DNA of 64,000 bases from Anaerococcus provencensis (GTDB lineage: Bacteria; Bacillota; Clostridia; Tissierellales; Peptoniphilaceae): positions 403,443 to 467,442 of the forward strand of contig NZ_HG003686.1 in NCBI RefSeq assembly GCF_000312365.2, written 5' to 3'. Below are positions 8,648 to 18,081 of this stretch, in pieces. The notes beneath the pieces were generated by a model that worked only from the letters and a program-made list of their open reading frames with translations, made no database searches and was not told the origin of the DNA. How positions within the stretch are numbered: position 1 is the stretch's first letter; each line of letters opens with the position of its first letter. The position numbers were made by a program, and so were the translations under genes.

Positions 8648-8689
8648 GGTCAGAGATAGTCAAAAGGTCAGGCTTTTTTATTGACCTTT
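8648..8689 (+). promoter_or_regulatory. CtsR operator region upstream of ctsR
   Basis: GGTCAGA (8648-8654), a three-base spacer GAT, then AGTCAAA (8658-8664) reproduces the CtsR direct-repeat pattern RGTCAAA-NAN-RGTCAAA with one mismatch. Next to it an inverted repeat, AAAGGTCA (8663-8670) / TGACCTTT (8682-8689), supplies further half-sites. The position, 40-80 bp before ctsR, fits autoregulation of the heat-shock operon. Confidence 0.75.
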
Positions 8690-8729
8690 AAATACGTAGA
8701 ATAAGACACTTAAGAAAGATGGTGAATAT

Positions 8730-9191
8730 ATGGCAGGTCTTACATCTGATATAGAAAAATTTTTGAAGGCATTACTGGAAGAATCAACTGACGGTATGCT
8801 TGAGATTGGGAGAAATGATTTGGCCATGCAATTTGATTGTGCACCTAGTCAAATAAATTACGTTTTATCTACTAGATTTACCCCTCATAACGGGTATCTA
8901 ATAGAAAGCAAACGTGGTGGCAATGGATTTATAAAGATCATTACCATAGTTGAAGAAGATGATTATATATCTTATTTGATAAAAAATTTAAATGAACAAA
9001 TGACAGAAGCAAGTGCTGATATTTTGTTCATGGACTTATATAAGAAAAAGTACTTTACTAGGGATGAATTTTTGATGGCAAAATATGCCACAAGTGACAA
9101 GGCACTTTCTATGATAGAAGCAAAAAGTAGAAATTACCTTAGGTCAGATATAATAAAAAACATTCTTTTGAGTGTACTAGCAAGGAGTTAA
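8730..9191 (+). CDS. ctsR: Transcriptional repressor CtsR
   Basis: 153 aa, the family's usual length. The N-terminal winged HTH is recognisable in AMQFDCAPSQINYVLSTRF, followed by the beta-wing GYLIESKRGGNGFIKI that contacts DNA; the C-terminal half is the dimerisation and heat-sensing domain. CtsR represses clp and mcs genes by binding tandem heptamers, and such heptamers lie directly upstream. It is the first gene of a tight four-gene operon, two bases before mcsA. Confidence 0.95.
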   Translation: MAGLTSDIEKFLKALLEESTDGMLEIGRNDLAMQFDCAPSQINYVLSTRFTPHNGYLIESKRGGNGFIKIITIVEEDDYISYLIKNLNEQMTEASADILFMDLYKKKYFTRDEFLMAKYATSDKALSMIEAKSRNYLRSDIIKNILLSVLARS

Positions 9192-9193
9192 TT

Positions 9194-9775
9194 ATGAAAT
9201 GTGAAAGATGCGGAAAAGACGCCAGTCTCAGTGTTAAGGCTATAGTAAATGGCTATGAACACAACTTCTACCTTTGTGAGGACTGTATAAAACACTATAC
9301 AGAATTTACAGGAGAAGATGTTTCTGATGGGAAATTTCACAAAATCAACCTTAACAGTGCAAATTTAGAGTCCTTACTCCAACAATTTGTGCCTGGTTTA
9401 GATGATATTATAGATAATTATTATGAATATAAATACAATTTGAACAACCACGCCTTTAGCTTTATGGAAGGCTTAAAGCAAAATACTTGTCCAAATTGTG
9501 GTAACTTAGAATCAAATATCAAGGCCGGAATCTTTGGTTGTAGCGAGTGCTACAAACTTTCTGATAAACTGACCAACAAGATTTTGAAAACTTATAATAA
9601 CTTTGATACCTATACCGGCAAGATGCCAAAGGCAGAAAGGGAGTTTAAGGAAGTAGCCCTAGAGATTAAAACTTTGCAAGAAAAACTCAAACAATCAGTA
9701 GAGACCGAAGACTACGAACAAGCAGCTGATCTAAAAGAACGCATAGATGACTTGAATATGAAGGTGAAAAGTTGA
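9194..9775 (+). CDS. mcsA: McsA, zinc-binding activator with UVR motif
   Basis: 193 aa. Two cysteine pairs at the N-terminus (CERCGKDAS and YLCEDCI) and two in the middle (CPNCG and GCSECY) form the metal sites typical of McsA. The C-terminus ends in a UVR motif (QSVETEDYEQAADLKERIDDL), which in this family contacts the Clp ATPase or the McsB partner. McsA normally activates McsB and helps it control CtsR. The TGA overlaps the TTG start of the next gene. Confidence 0.92.
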   Translation: MKCERCGKDASLSVKAIVNGYEHNFYLCEDCIKHYTEFTGEDVSDGKFHKINLNSANLESLLQQFVPGLDDIIDNYYEYKYNLNNHAFSFMEGLKQNTCPNCGNLESNIKAGIFGCSECYKLSDKLTNKILKTYNNFDTYTGKMPKAEREFKEVALEIKTLQEKLKQSVETEDYEQAADLKERIDDLNMKVKS

Positions 9776-10758
9776 TAGAATACGCAAAAGATATTATTTT
9801 AAACTCTAATATATCTATCAGAAGAAATATAAAGGGCTTTGATTTTCCAACAACCATTACCTATGACGATAGCTTTAGGATAGTGGATATGCTAAAGGAA
9901 ATTTACCCGGGCCAAGTGCTTTTATTGGCAGAAATAGACGATGATACTAAAAATAAACTTATAAATGATATGGTATTGTCAGAAGATTGCGATAGCAAAC
10001 TTGCTCAAATTGCCCTAGTTTTTAAAGATGATTATATATTAACAATAAATGACAGGGACCATATAGGGATCAATGTAAGAAATTTTGAGATGAATATCAA
10101 AAAAGCTTATAAGATAGCCTTGGCAGTAGAAAAAGAATTGGACGAAAAGATAGAATTTGCCTTTTCTCCAGAATATGGTTACCTAACAAGCGATGGCAGA
10201 AATGCTGGGTCAGGGGTCGAGGCAAGGCTTAAGATGTTCCTATTTGGCCTAGTTGACCCAGAAGAATCATATTTTGGATTCAAGCAAGCTATGATGACCC
10301 AAGCCATGTATGCCACAAGATATATACCAAAATATTATGACACTTATGTCAATGACATATATTTGGTCAAAAACTTTGGTAACTACAGGCCAGATATGGA
10401 CCAATACATCGAAACTATGGGAGAAAATATTGATAGTCTAGTCAGAAATGAAAGAAGATTTAGAAGAGATTATCAAATATTAAATAAGATTTCTGATGAC
10501 GATATTATAGAAGAGATAAATATTTCTTTAAATAACTTAAATAGTGAAAAGCTCATATCGCTTAACACTATTGCAAAGGAGCTTTATAGGCTAAAGAAAT
10601 ATAACAACTTAGGTTTTAATACAGATTTGACCAACAATGAGATAGATTATCTGATATTTAACCTAACTAAGGATAGATATAAGGGAAAGAAAGACCCCCA
10701 AAGGATAGAGTTTCTAAACTCATATATGAAGGAGAGGCAATGGAAGCTAACAGATTAA
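9772..10758 (+). CDS. mcsB: McsB-like protein, arginine-kinase active site lost
   Basis: 328 aa, shorter than McsB (about 355). It starts at TTG 9772 after AAGGTG, overlapping the mcsA stop. Position and fold landmarks (DIIL, FPTT, DHI, GYLT) show it is McsB, which phosphorylates protein arginines and marks them for ClpCP. The catalytic residues have changed. The SSRIRLARN motif reads NSNISIRRN (residues 11-19). The NEEDHLRIQ motif reads NDRDHIGIN (93-101), so the Glu pair is gone. The CPTNxGTGLR motif reads DGRNAGSGVE (141-150), removing the conserved Cys and Arg. The later GEGSEA segment has no counterpart. It is probably a pseudokinase, perhaps kept as an adaptor for ClpC or CtsR. Confidence 0.85.
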   Translation: MIEYAKDIILNSNISIRRNIKGFDFPTTITYDDSFRIVDMLKEIYPGQVLLLAEIDDDTKNKLINDMVLSEDCDSKLAQIALVFKDDYILTINDRDHIGINVRNFEMNIKKAYKIALAVEKELDEKIEFAFSPEYGYLTSDGRNAGSGVEARLKMFLFGLVDPEESYFGFKQAMMTQAMYATRYIPKYYDTYVNDIYLVKNFGNYRPDMDQYIETMGENIDSLVRNERRFRRDYQILNKISDDDIIEEINISLNNLNSEKLISLNTIAKELYRLKKYNNLGFNTDLTNNEIDYLIFNLTKDRYKGKKDPQRIEFLNSYMKERQWKLTD

Positions 10759-13184
10759 ACAAATTAACCCAACAGGCAAGGCGCGAAAGCTACTCCTTAA
10801 ACCACGATTATATAGGTAGCGAACACTTGCTCCTTGCCCTAATGAAGACAGGATCTGTTGCTACAAAGGCCCTAGAAAAAGCAGGTGCAAATTACGACCT
10901 GCTTCGCCAAGTTGTGATAAATAACATTGGCAAGGGTCAGGCAATCAGGCCTGCTACAGAATATAGCAAAAAAGTCAGAGAAATTTTTGAACTAGCAAGG
11001 ATCAATGCCACAAGGTATGGTTCAGTATCTGCTGGAGAAGAAAATGTTCTATTTGCAATACTTTCTGATGACGATAGCCTTACAAATATAATGTTTTTAC
11101 TATCAGGAGTAGAAAAAGAACAAGTAAAAAACAATTTAAAGGCTTTATTAAGAGAAGAAAACAAGGACGATGGACAAAGTGAAGACTTGTCAGAAAATGT
11201 GACCAAATATGCTGTAAACCTCAATAATGAAGCAGAAAAAAGCAAAATTGATCCAGTAATAGGTAGAGATAAGGAAATCGAAAGACTTATCCAGATTCTA
11301 ATGCGTAGGACAAAAAACAACCCTATTTTGATTGGTGAACCAGGTGTGGGCAAAACAGCCATATCAGAAGGCTTGGCCCAAAGGATAGTAACAGGTCTCG
11401 TGCCAAGAATTATGGCAAATAAGGAGGTCTTGTCCCTAGATATGGCATCAATGATAGCAGGAACCAAATATCGTGGTGACTTTGAAGATAGGCTCAAAAA
11501 ACTCTTTGACGAGCTAGAACATCACGATGATGTTATATTATTCATAGACGAATTCCACATGGTGCTTGGAGCAGGTGCGGCAGAAGGATCAATGGATGCA
11601 GCAAATATCCTAAAACCAATCCTTGCCAAGGGCGATATCCAAATAATTGGAGCAACTACTATAGAAGAATACAGAAAATACGTAGAAAAAGACTCAGCCC
11701 TAACCCGCCGTATGCAACCAATCCAAGTTGACGAGCCATCTTTGGAAGATAGTAGAAAGATCATTCGTGGTATCAAGGATAAGTATGAAGACCATCATGG
11801 GGTGGAAATAACCGATGAAGCTATAGACGCGGCAGTTGAGCTAACAGATAGATACATCAACGATAGGTACCTGCCAGATAAGGCCATAGATGTCATAGAC
11901 GAGGCCATGAGTAAGGTTAGGATAACAACCTACCAAGAAGAAGAAACTGACAAAAAGCCAGAAGATAGGATTGATGAGCTCATAGGTCAAAAGGAACAAG
12001 CAGTTAGAGACCAAGATTTTGAGAAAGCTGCAGAACTAAGGGACATTATAAACCAAGCCAAATTTGACTTAGAGGCAGAAAGAGAAAAGAAAAACAAGGA
12101 AAAGCCAAACAAATTTATTGGCTACGATGACATAGCAAGCATAGTTGCATCATGGTCCAAAGTTCCAGTAACAAAGCTTACTGAAGATGAAAAAGAAAAA
12201 TATGCAAATCTTGATAAAGCTATGAAAGGAACTGTCATAGGCCAAGATGAAGCTATAAAATCAGTAGCCCATGCCATAAAAAGAGCAAGAGTTGGCCTAA
12301 AAGATCCATCAAAACCAATAGGTTCATTCATATTTGTGGGACCAACTGGTGTTGGGAAAACCTACCTGGCAAAGACTCTAGCAGCTAGTATCTTTGGATC
12401 AGAAGACCACCTAATCCGCATGGATATGAGTGAATATATGGAAAAATTTGCCGTATCCAGACTTGTGGGTTCTCCTCCAGGATATGTAGGCTATGAAGAA
12501 GGTGGACAACTAACAGAGCAAGTTAGAAACCATCCATATTCTGTAATACTCTTTGACGAGATAGAAAAGGCCCACCCAGATATTTTCAATCTACTCCTAC
12601 AAATCCTAGATGATGGTAGACTTACAGATGGCCAAGGTCGCACAGTGGACTTTAAAAACACTATCATAATTATGACAAGTAATGTAGGCGTATCAAGCCT
12701 TAACCAAAAGCAAACTATAGGTTTTGAAACTGGCAATGTTGAAGAGAAAAATAAGGATAGAACCAAAGAAATCATAGAAAGCGAAGTAAAAGAAGCCTTT
12801 GCTCCAGAGTTTCTAAATAGGTTAGATGAAGTGATAATGTTTAACCCACTAAGCGAGGAAAACATAGGAGAGATCACAAGTCTCATGCTAGATAAGACTC
12901 GTGATAGGCTAAATAACATCGACATAGACATAGAATACGACAAAGAAGTCGTAAAACTTCTTGCCAAAGAAGGATTCAACGATGAATATGGAGCACGACC
13001 ACTAGAACGCCACATCACAAAGATGATAGAAGATAGACTTGCAGAAGATATCTTAGATGGCAAACTAGATAGGGATGCTGTAATAAAGCTTAGTGTAAAA
13101 GATGAAGAACTTCACTTTGAAAATATAGAAAAAAAGCCAGCAGAAGATATAGAAGAAAACATGGCGACCCAAACAATAGAATAG
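10740..13184 (+). CDS. clpC: ATP-dependent Clp protease ATPase subunit ClpC
   Basis: 814 aa with the standard order: double Clp-N repeat (residues 1-140), AAA domain 1 with Walker A GEPGVGKT near 198, a UVR/coiled-coil middle region ([21 protein letters not shown] near 420), AAA domain 2 with GPTGVGKT near 536, and the D2-small domain. It unfolds substrates for ClpP. The ATG follows AAGGAGAGGC and lies 19 bp inside the mcsB gene, so translation is coupled. The C-terminal tail beyond the D2 domain is acidic and Thr/Glu-rich. The operon ends at a hairpin just downstream. Confidence 0.95.
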   Translation: MEANRLNKLTQQARRESYSLNHDYIGSEHLLLALMKTGSVATKALEKAGANYDLLRQVVINNIGKGQAIRPATEYSKKVREIFELARINATRYGSVSAGEENVLFAILSDDDSLTNIMFLLSGVEKEQVKNNLKALLREENKDDGQSEDLSENVTKYAVNLNNEAEKSKIDPVIGRDKEIERLIQILMRRTKNNPILIGEPGVGKTAISEGLAQRIVTGLVPRIMANKEVLSLDMASMIAGTKYRGDFEDRLKKLFDELEHHDDVILFIDEFHMVLGAGAAEGSMDAANILKPILAKGDIQIIGATTIEEYRKYVEKDSALTRRMQPIQVDEPSLEDSRKIIRGIKDKYEDHHGVEITDEAIDAAVELTDRYINDRYLPDKAIDVIDEAMSKVRITTYQEEETDKKPEDRIDELIGQKEQAVRDQDFEKAAELRDIINQAKFDLEAEREKKNKEKPNKFIGYDDIASIVASWSKVPVTKLTEDEKEKYANLDKAMKGTVIGQDEAIKSVAHAIKRARVGLKDPSKPIGSFIFVGPTGVGKTYLAKTLAASIFGSEDHLIRMDMSEYMEKFAVSRLVGSPPGYVGYEEGGQLTEQVRNHPYSVILFDEIEKAHPDIFNLLLQILDDGRLTDGQGRTVDFKNTIIIMTSNVGVSSLNQKQTIGFETGNVEEKNKDRTKEIIESEVKEAFAPEFLNRLDEVIMFNPLSEENIGEITSLMLDKTRDRLNNIDIDIEYDKEVVKLLAKEGFNDEYGARPLERHITKMIEDRLAEDILDGKLDRDAVIKLSVKDEELHFENIEKKPAEDIEENMATQTIE

Positions 13185-13196
13185 TTCTTAATTAGG

Positions 13197-13221
13197 AAAA
13201 CCGTCTAAATGACGGTTTTTT
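13197..13221 (+). terminator. Rho-independent terminator of the ctsR-clpC operon
   Basis: Perfect stem AAAACCGTC / GACGGTTTT with loop TAAAT and a T-run. Confidence 0.9.
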
Positions 13222-13256
13222 AAATGAAAATTTATTAACAAAGCTAAAATATGATG

Positions 13257-13285
13257 TTGACTATTTTCCCGATATTATTTATAAT
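13257..13285 (+). promoter_or_regulatory. Sigma-A promoter of the maltodextrin operon
   Basis: A -35 TTGACT (13257-13262) and a perfect -10 TATAAT (13280-13285) are separated by exactly 17 bp, 39 bp upstream of the binding-protein ATG. Confidence 0.85.
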
Positions 13286-13292
13286 ATTAGCA

Positions 13293-13306
13293 TAACAACG
13301 TTTTCA
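13293..13306 (+). promoter_or_regulatory. cre-like operator overlapping the transcription start
   Basis: TAACAACGTTTTCA is, on the other strand, TGAAAACGTTGTTA, one mismatch from the CcpA cre consensus. It begins 8 bp after the -10 box and so covers the start site. A near-identical 14-mer (TGAAAACGTTGCTA) precedes the glycan-island transporter at 34963. A dedicated LacI-family maltose repressor could use the same site. Confidence 0.6.
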
Positions 13307-13323
13307 TTTTAAGGAGGAATTAT

Positions 13324-14691
13324 ATGAAAAATGCTATTAAAGGCTTTATGGCTTTAAGCCTTGCCTTTGTATTGACAGCTTGCGGTGGCGGCAAAAAAGC
13401 TGACGCACCAGCTGATAGTAAGGAAACAGGAGACGGTGCTAACACCGAAGTAACAGAAACTGCTGAAGTTAACGAAGATATATCAGGTAAACTTTCTGTA
13501 CAAGTAGAAGAAGCTTGGCTTCCACACTATGAAAAAGCAGCTGAAAGAGTTAAGGAAAAATATCCAAATGCTGAAATAGAATTTAAGACAATTGGTGCTT
13601 TTGACCACCTTGACATCATAGATTCTACAGATGCTACAAACGAAGATGTAGCTGATCTTTTTGCTATTCCAGCTGATAGACTTTATGGTCTAGTAGGCAA
13701 TGATATCTTAGCTGCAGTTGATTCTCAAAAACTACAAGAAGAGATCGGTGGTTGGGACAACTTTGATGAAGGTATTGGTGGAAACTTCAATATCGATGGC
13801 GAATATTTTGCATTCCCATACAATATCGAATCTCTAATCACCTATGTAAACACAGCAAATGCTGAAGAAAAAGGAATCAACCCAGACGATCCAATAGAAA
13901 TTGACGATGTTGCTGACGAATCTACAGTACTATTCCCACTATTTGACGCTTGGTATGGTGTAGCTGCAACAAACTCATCAAATATCGAACTTCTTGGAAA
14001 GGGTGAAGATGGTGCATTATTTACAGATATGACCAAAGACTTCTCAGAACTAGAAGAAGAAAAACAAGCAACATTCAAGGGACTATATGAATATTGGAAA
14101 AAACACAGCGAAGCTAACACACCACTATTTGACCCAGATGCTGGTTGGGCATACATCGACGAAACATTTACAACTGGCAACGGTGGTGTTGCTCGTATAG
14201 GTGGTGCATGGGATGCAGCTACAATAAGCGAACAAGCTGGCGAAGGCAACCTACAAATAAGCCCAATCGGTCACATTACTCTAGCTGGCAAACCACTAGC
14301 TCACTGGCAAGGTGGATGGGGACTATCAATGAATGCTCGTATCGAAGGCGATGAAGCAAAAACAGCTATAGCAGAAGAAATGATCAAAGAAATAGTTAAC
14401 CCAGAATACGCAGTAGACCTATTCAAAGCTACAGGCAAGATTTTGGAAAATGTTGAAGCTAAGACATATGAAGAAAGCGATCTTCCAGATTCTGATAAAG
14501 AGATTATCTCAGCTACAATCGAATCTTACAACAACTCACCAGCAAGACCTCTATTTAGAGAATGGGGAGATGTTTGGGACACATACAAAAACGCTATTCT
14601 ATCTTGGAACTCAACAAAACCTGCAAACGAAGAAGAAGCTTACAACCAACTAAAATCATCATTTGAATCAATGATGGCAAACTTCAATTAA
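13324..14691 (+). CDS. malE: Maltodextrin-type solute-binding lipoprotein MalE
   Basis: 455 aa. A lipoprotein signal peptide ends LAFVLTAC, with a Gly-Gly-Lys linker and an acidic spacer. The mature fold is of the MalE type (SGKLSVQVEEAWLPHYEKAAERV, then FPYNIESLITYVNTANAEEKG). It should bind maltodextrins or a similar alpha-glucan outside the cell for the MalFG-MalK complex encoded next. The start has an ideal AAGGAGG site. A hairpin after the gene probably lowers expression of the downstream permeases relative to the binding protein. The substrate assignment rests on gene order and fold, not on a binding-site reading. Confidence 0.8.
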   Translation: MKNAIKGFMALSLAFVLTACGGGKKADAPADSKETGDGANTEVTETAEVNEDISGKLSVQVEEAWLPHYEKAAERVKEKYPNAEIEFKTIGAFDHLDIIDSTDATNEDVADLFAIPADRLYGLVGNDILAAVDSQKLQEEIGGWDNFDEGIGGNFNIDGEYFAFPYNIESLITYVNTANAEEKGINPDDPIEIDDVADESTVLFPLFDAWYGVAATNSSNIELLGKGEDGALFTDMTKDFSELEEEKQATFKGLYEYWKKHSEANTPLFDPDAGWAYIDETFTTGNGGVARIGGAWDAATISEQAGEGNLQISPIGHITLAGKPLAHWQGGWGLSMNARIEGDEAKTAIAEEMIKEIVNPEYAVDLFKATGKILENVEAKTYEESDLPDSDKEIISATIESYNNSPARPLFREWGDVWDTYKNAILSWNSTKPANEEEAYNQLKSSFESMMANFN

Positions 14692-14698
14692 AGATAGG

Positions 14699-14728
14699 AA
14701 AAAGGGGCCAAGCAATTGGCCTTTTTCT
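14699..14728 (+). terminator. Hairpin between malE and the downstream genes
   Basis: Stem GGGGCCA / TGGCC around AGCAAT, then CTTTTTCTT. It lies inside the operon and probably acts as a partial terminator or mRNA stabiliser, giving excess binding protein. Confidence 0.7.
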
Positions 14729-14735
14729 TACATTT

Positions 14736-15152
14736 ATGAAAGCGACAAGAAAAAAAGAAGACCAAGTCTTCTTAAAGAAAATTATGGCAGTATCGCTGGC
14801 AATAATAGTAGTGGTGTCACTTGAGGCACTTTTTTATGCCAAAGATATCAATTTTTATGAAGACTATAGCAAAGTTTACAAGGACTTATCCTATAGCCAG
14901 TATATAAATTTAGTATTATTTAACATGATACTTGCTATAATAAATCCAATTATAATATCCCTATACACATTTTTTACTATCGATAGAATTCGCATAAACC
15001 AGATATACAAGATATTTTTTTGCTTTTCAACATTTATATCGCTTATGCATACATTATTTCAATTTAGGTTAAACTCTATAACTTATTATTTAGTCATTAT
15101 CTTAAATATAATTTTATTTATAGTGATAGTAAAAAAAGAAAGGACCGACTAG
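14736..15152 (+). CDS. Small four-helix membrane protein of unknown function
   Basis: 138 aa, four predicted helices with a short extracytoplasmic loop of the pattern AKDINFYEDYSKVYKDLSYSQYINL between helices 1 and 2. No clear ribosome binding site is visible before the ATG, so the start is uncertain. It sits between malE and malF. It resembles the protein at 24412-24840 (AK-x-I-x(5)-Y-x-K, then S-x-x-x-YS-x-YI, and a later YKI-x-x-CF/CY segment), which lies next to a GH13 gene. The two appear to be paralogs linked with alpha-glucan genes. Function unknown. Confidence 0.7.
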   Translation: MKATRKKEDQVFLKKIMAVSLAIIVVVSLEALFYAKDINFYEDYSKVYKDLSYSQYINLVLFNMILAIINPIIISLYTFFTIDRIRINQIYKIFFCFSTFISLMHTLFQFRLNSITYYLVIILNIILFIVIVKKERTD

Positions 15153-15155
15153 CTT

Positions 15156-17171
15156 ATGGCATACCAAAAAGAATTGGCTGATGACCGTGGCAACCTTTAT
15201 CCAAGGAAAAACCAGTATATTATAGATCAAATTGCTGGCAAAAATCCCGATAGAAACTCCCACCCATACATCAAAAAACTTAGCCAATATGAAAAAAAAG
15301 AAAAAGAACTCTTAGATTTAGCTAGCAAAGAAGCAGATGAGTGGGCAAATACTCATCAAACCGATAAGAAATTTGCAGATCTTAACAAAAAACATCACAT
15401 AGCAAACAAGATGCTTAGCTTTTATGAAGAGAACAAAGACCTATCATATGAAGCAGAGCTAAAATACAAAGAAGCAAACTTATATATCAAAGAAATTCCA
15501 GAGATTATAGAGCACGATTTGGCACTAAAAAACCAACTGGAAGCTAAAAGCACAAAGCTTGAAGCTCTAAGTGATGATCAGATTAAAAAAGGCCAGGCAG
15601 AAGTTGAAAAAGACAAAGGCCTTCTTAAGGAAAAATACGACAAAGATTTAGCCAATCTCAAAGAATCCTTTAACAAGGGTCTAATCTCAAAGAAAGCTTA
15701 CAAGAGTGAAAAAGAAAAATACAAAAAACGCTTTGAGGACTCTTCTATAGCCGCCGAGTTTAAAAATCCAAAAAAATCTTTAGAAGAAGAGATTAAAGCA
15801 ATAAATTATAAGATAAAACAAGACTATAAGAATTCAATGAAAATCCTTGATTCAGACATAGCAGAAGTAAGACGTAGGACTCCTGTCGAAACAGAAAAGA
15901 AAGCGGCATGGAGGTCTATAGTAGGTCTTCCTATACCAGGTCTTGGACAATTATTAAATGGCCAGTGGCAAAAAGCCCTCCTATTTTTCCTAGGAACCTT
16001 GTTCATCTACCTAATAGCTATCCCATACGCTCTAGGTTATGGCAATTACCAAGGAGAGGGTATATCTGGTCTTATTAGCCTTGCCCAAGGTGGACGTAGG
16101 CTTGATAGGTCCATACTATTTATGATCGAAGGTATTTTGGCTGTAGTCTTTGTTCTAATTTCAATTTTCATCTATGTATCTGCCTTTAAAGATGCTAGAA
16201 AAACTGAAAAAGCTGAAATACTAGGCATCAGACCAAACAATTGGTTTGAAACACGCAAATTTATGCGCACTGATGGATTCCCATACATTATCACAATCCT
16301 ACCTTTGCTAGTGATCATTTTCATAGTAATGGTACCAATTATAACCGCGGTTTTGATTTCATTTACAAATATGGATCCACAAAACCAAAACAAGTTCCAA
16401 TGGATAGGCGTCCACAACTACGTAACTATAGCTCGTGGTGAGGGTATAGCTGGCCAGGCCTTCTGGTCTATATTTGGATGGACAGTAATTTGGACCTTGG
16501 CAGCATCAACCCTTGCCATAGTTCTAGGCTTTGTATTTGCTCTTCTTGTAAATAACGAGAGAGTTCGAGGAAAGAAATTCTTTAGGACAGTTTACCTATT
16601 ACCATGGGCAATACCAGCCTTTATCACCATCATGTTTTTCTCAATTATGACAAGCCGTGGCGGAATTTTGGCAGATTTCTTCTCAAATATCCTAGGAAGA
16701 AGTTTGGATATAAAAAATAACACTATCCAAACTAGACTTGCCCTCATACTAATCCAAGGTTGGCTGGGACATTCCTATATTTTCCTACTAACTACAGGAG
16801 TACTCCAGGCTATTCCAAAGGACCTATACGAAGCAGCAAGCATAGATGGGGCAAATGGTTTGAAACAAACATTTAAAATCACTATTCCACTAGTGCTTTT
16901 TCAAATTGCGCCTATGCTTATCAACCAATACACATTTAACTTTAACAACTTCTCCATCATCTACCTCTACAACCAAGGTGGACCATTTAACCCAGAGATT
17001 TATGGAAACTTGGCGGGAAGTTCTGATATCCTAATATCATATATATATAAGTTGACCATGGAAAGTCAGTACCAGGCTATAGGAGCTGCAATTACAGTAT
17101 TTATATCAATAATACTTATAATTATAAGCTACCTAGGCTACAGAAAGTCATCTGCCTTTAAGGAGTATTAA
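15156..17171 (+). CDS. malF: MalF-type permease with a long coiled-coil N-terminal extension
   Basis: 671 aa against about 290-450 for ordinary MalF proteins. Residues 1-250 are hydrophilic, rich in Lys and Glu and predicted to be coiled coil, with a SHOCT-like segment (SFNKGLISKKAYKSEKEKYKK). Then comes a TM2-like segment (IPGLGQLLNGQWQKALLFFLG) with further helices, and finally the permease core with the EAA loop EAASIDGANGLKQTFKITIPL near residue 565. The extension should lie in the cytosol beside the MalK ATPase. The PGLGQ helix region occurs in some Firmicutes MalF proteins; the added coiled coil is less usual. It is one base from malG. Confidence 0.85.
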   Translation: MAYQKELADDRGNLYPRKNQYIIDQIAGKNPDRNSHPYIKKLSQYEKKEKELLDLASKEADEWANTHQTDKKFADLNKKHHIANKMLSFYEENKDLSYEAELKYKEANLYIKEIPEIIEHDLALKNQLEAKSTKLEALSDDQIKKGQAEVEKDKGLLKEKYDKDLANLKESFNKGLISKKAYKSEKEKYKKRFEDSSIAAEFKNPKKSLEEEIKAINYKIKQDYKNSMKILDSDIAEVRRRTPVETEKKAAWRSIVGLPIPGLGQLLNGQWQKALLFFLGTLFIYLIAIPYALGYGNYQGEGISGLISLAQGGRRLDRSILFMIEGILAVVFVLISIFIYVSAFKDARKTEKAEILGIRPNNWFETRKFMRTDGFPYIITILPLLVIIFIVMVPIITAVLISFTNMDPQNQNKFQWIGVHNYVTIARGEGIAGQAFWSIFGWTVIWTLAASTLAIVLGFVFALLVNNERVRGKKFFRTVYLLPWAIPAFITIMFFSIMTSRGGILADFFSNILGRSLDIKNNTIQTRLALILIQGWLGHSYIFLLTTGVLQAIPKDLYEAASIDGANGLKQTFKITIPLVLFQIAPMLINQYTFNFNNFSIIYLYNQGGPFNPEIYGNLAGSSDILISYIYKLTMESQYQAIGAAITVFISIILIIISYLGYRKSSAFKEY

Positions 17172-17172
17172 T

Positions 17173-18072
17173 ATGTTTAAGAGAAAAAATAAAAAAGATA
17201 ATAACCTATACTTATCAGATCTCCAACCCCTATCAACTGGAGGTAAGATTGCTCTTGGCTTAGTATATATACTTCTTTTGGTGTGGGCAGCTGTAATCTT
17301 ATTACCACTACTGATTATGGTTATTAGTTCCTTTAACAACAACCAAGGCCAATACATTTCCATGAGTGGACAATTTGTCTTTGGCTTTGACAATTTTAAG
17401 TATTTATTTGAAGAAACTCACTTTGTAAGATGGGTCCTAAACACCCTAAAGATTGCCGCAGCAACTACAATATTGACTCTGATTTTCGTGTCATTTACAG
17501 GCTTTGCCTACTCACGTTTCAGATTTAAGGGCAAAAAAGCAAGTCTTATAACAATCATGCTAGTGCAAATCATTCCAGCCTTTGCAGGAATCACAGCCTA
17601 CTATGCAATTCACTCCATAGTATCTGGGATAATACCAGCATTCTCCCGTTCGGCCATGCTTATATTAATCTATTCTGGTGGAGCTATAGCAACCAATACC
17701 TTTATCTTAAAAGGTTACCTAGATAGCATATCCCCAGAACTTGACGAGGCGGCAAGAATTGACGGCTGTAGCAACTTCCAAGTTTATAAGCTTATAATAA
17801 TGCCCCTAGCCCGTCCAATGCTAGCAATCATAGCACTCCAATGTTTCATAGGACCATTTTTGGACTATATGATGCCAAAAATCCTCTTGACAAACCCTAT
17901 GGACTACACATTGGCAACAGGCTTGTTTACACTAATCAACGATATGAGAAATATGAACCAACCAGCCTTCGCAGCAGGTGGTTTCCTTTCAGCAGTTCCA
18001 GTAATGTTGTTATTCCTTATGCTACAAGATGAGCTAGTATCAGGACTATCATCAGGTGCAGTTAAGGGATAG
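17173..18072 (+). CDS. malG: MalG-type ABC permease
   Basis: 299 aa, six membrane helices after a basic, polar N-terminus. The EAA loop reads EAARIDGCSNFQVYKLIIMPL near residue 195, and the protein ends LSSGAVKG, the usual MalG terminus. It pairs with the preceding MalF and is followed at 9 bp by the ATPase. Confidence 0.88.
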   Translation: MFKRKNKKDNNLYLSDLQPLSTGGKIALGLVYILLLVWAAVILLPLLIMVISSFNNNQGQYISMSGQFVFGFDNFKYLFEETHFVRWVLNTLKIAAATTILTLIFVSFTGFAYSRFRFKGKKASLITIMLVQIIPAFAGITAYYAIHSIVSGIIPAFSRSAMLILIYSGGAIATNTFILKGYLDSISPELDEAARIDGCSNFQVYKLIIMPLARPMLAIIALQCFIGPFLDYMMPKILLTNPMDYTLATGLFTLINDMRNMNQPAFAAGGFLSAVPVMLLFLMLQDELVSGLSSGAVKG

Positions 18073-18081
18073 GAGAAGAAA

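Noticed and set aside
12491..13063. A 190-codon open frame opposite clpC
   Set aside because: The composition is low-complexity Ser/Leu/Phe, the typical antisense of AT-rich coding DNA; clpC on the plus strand is certain.
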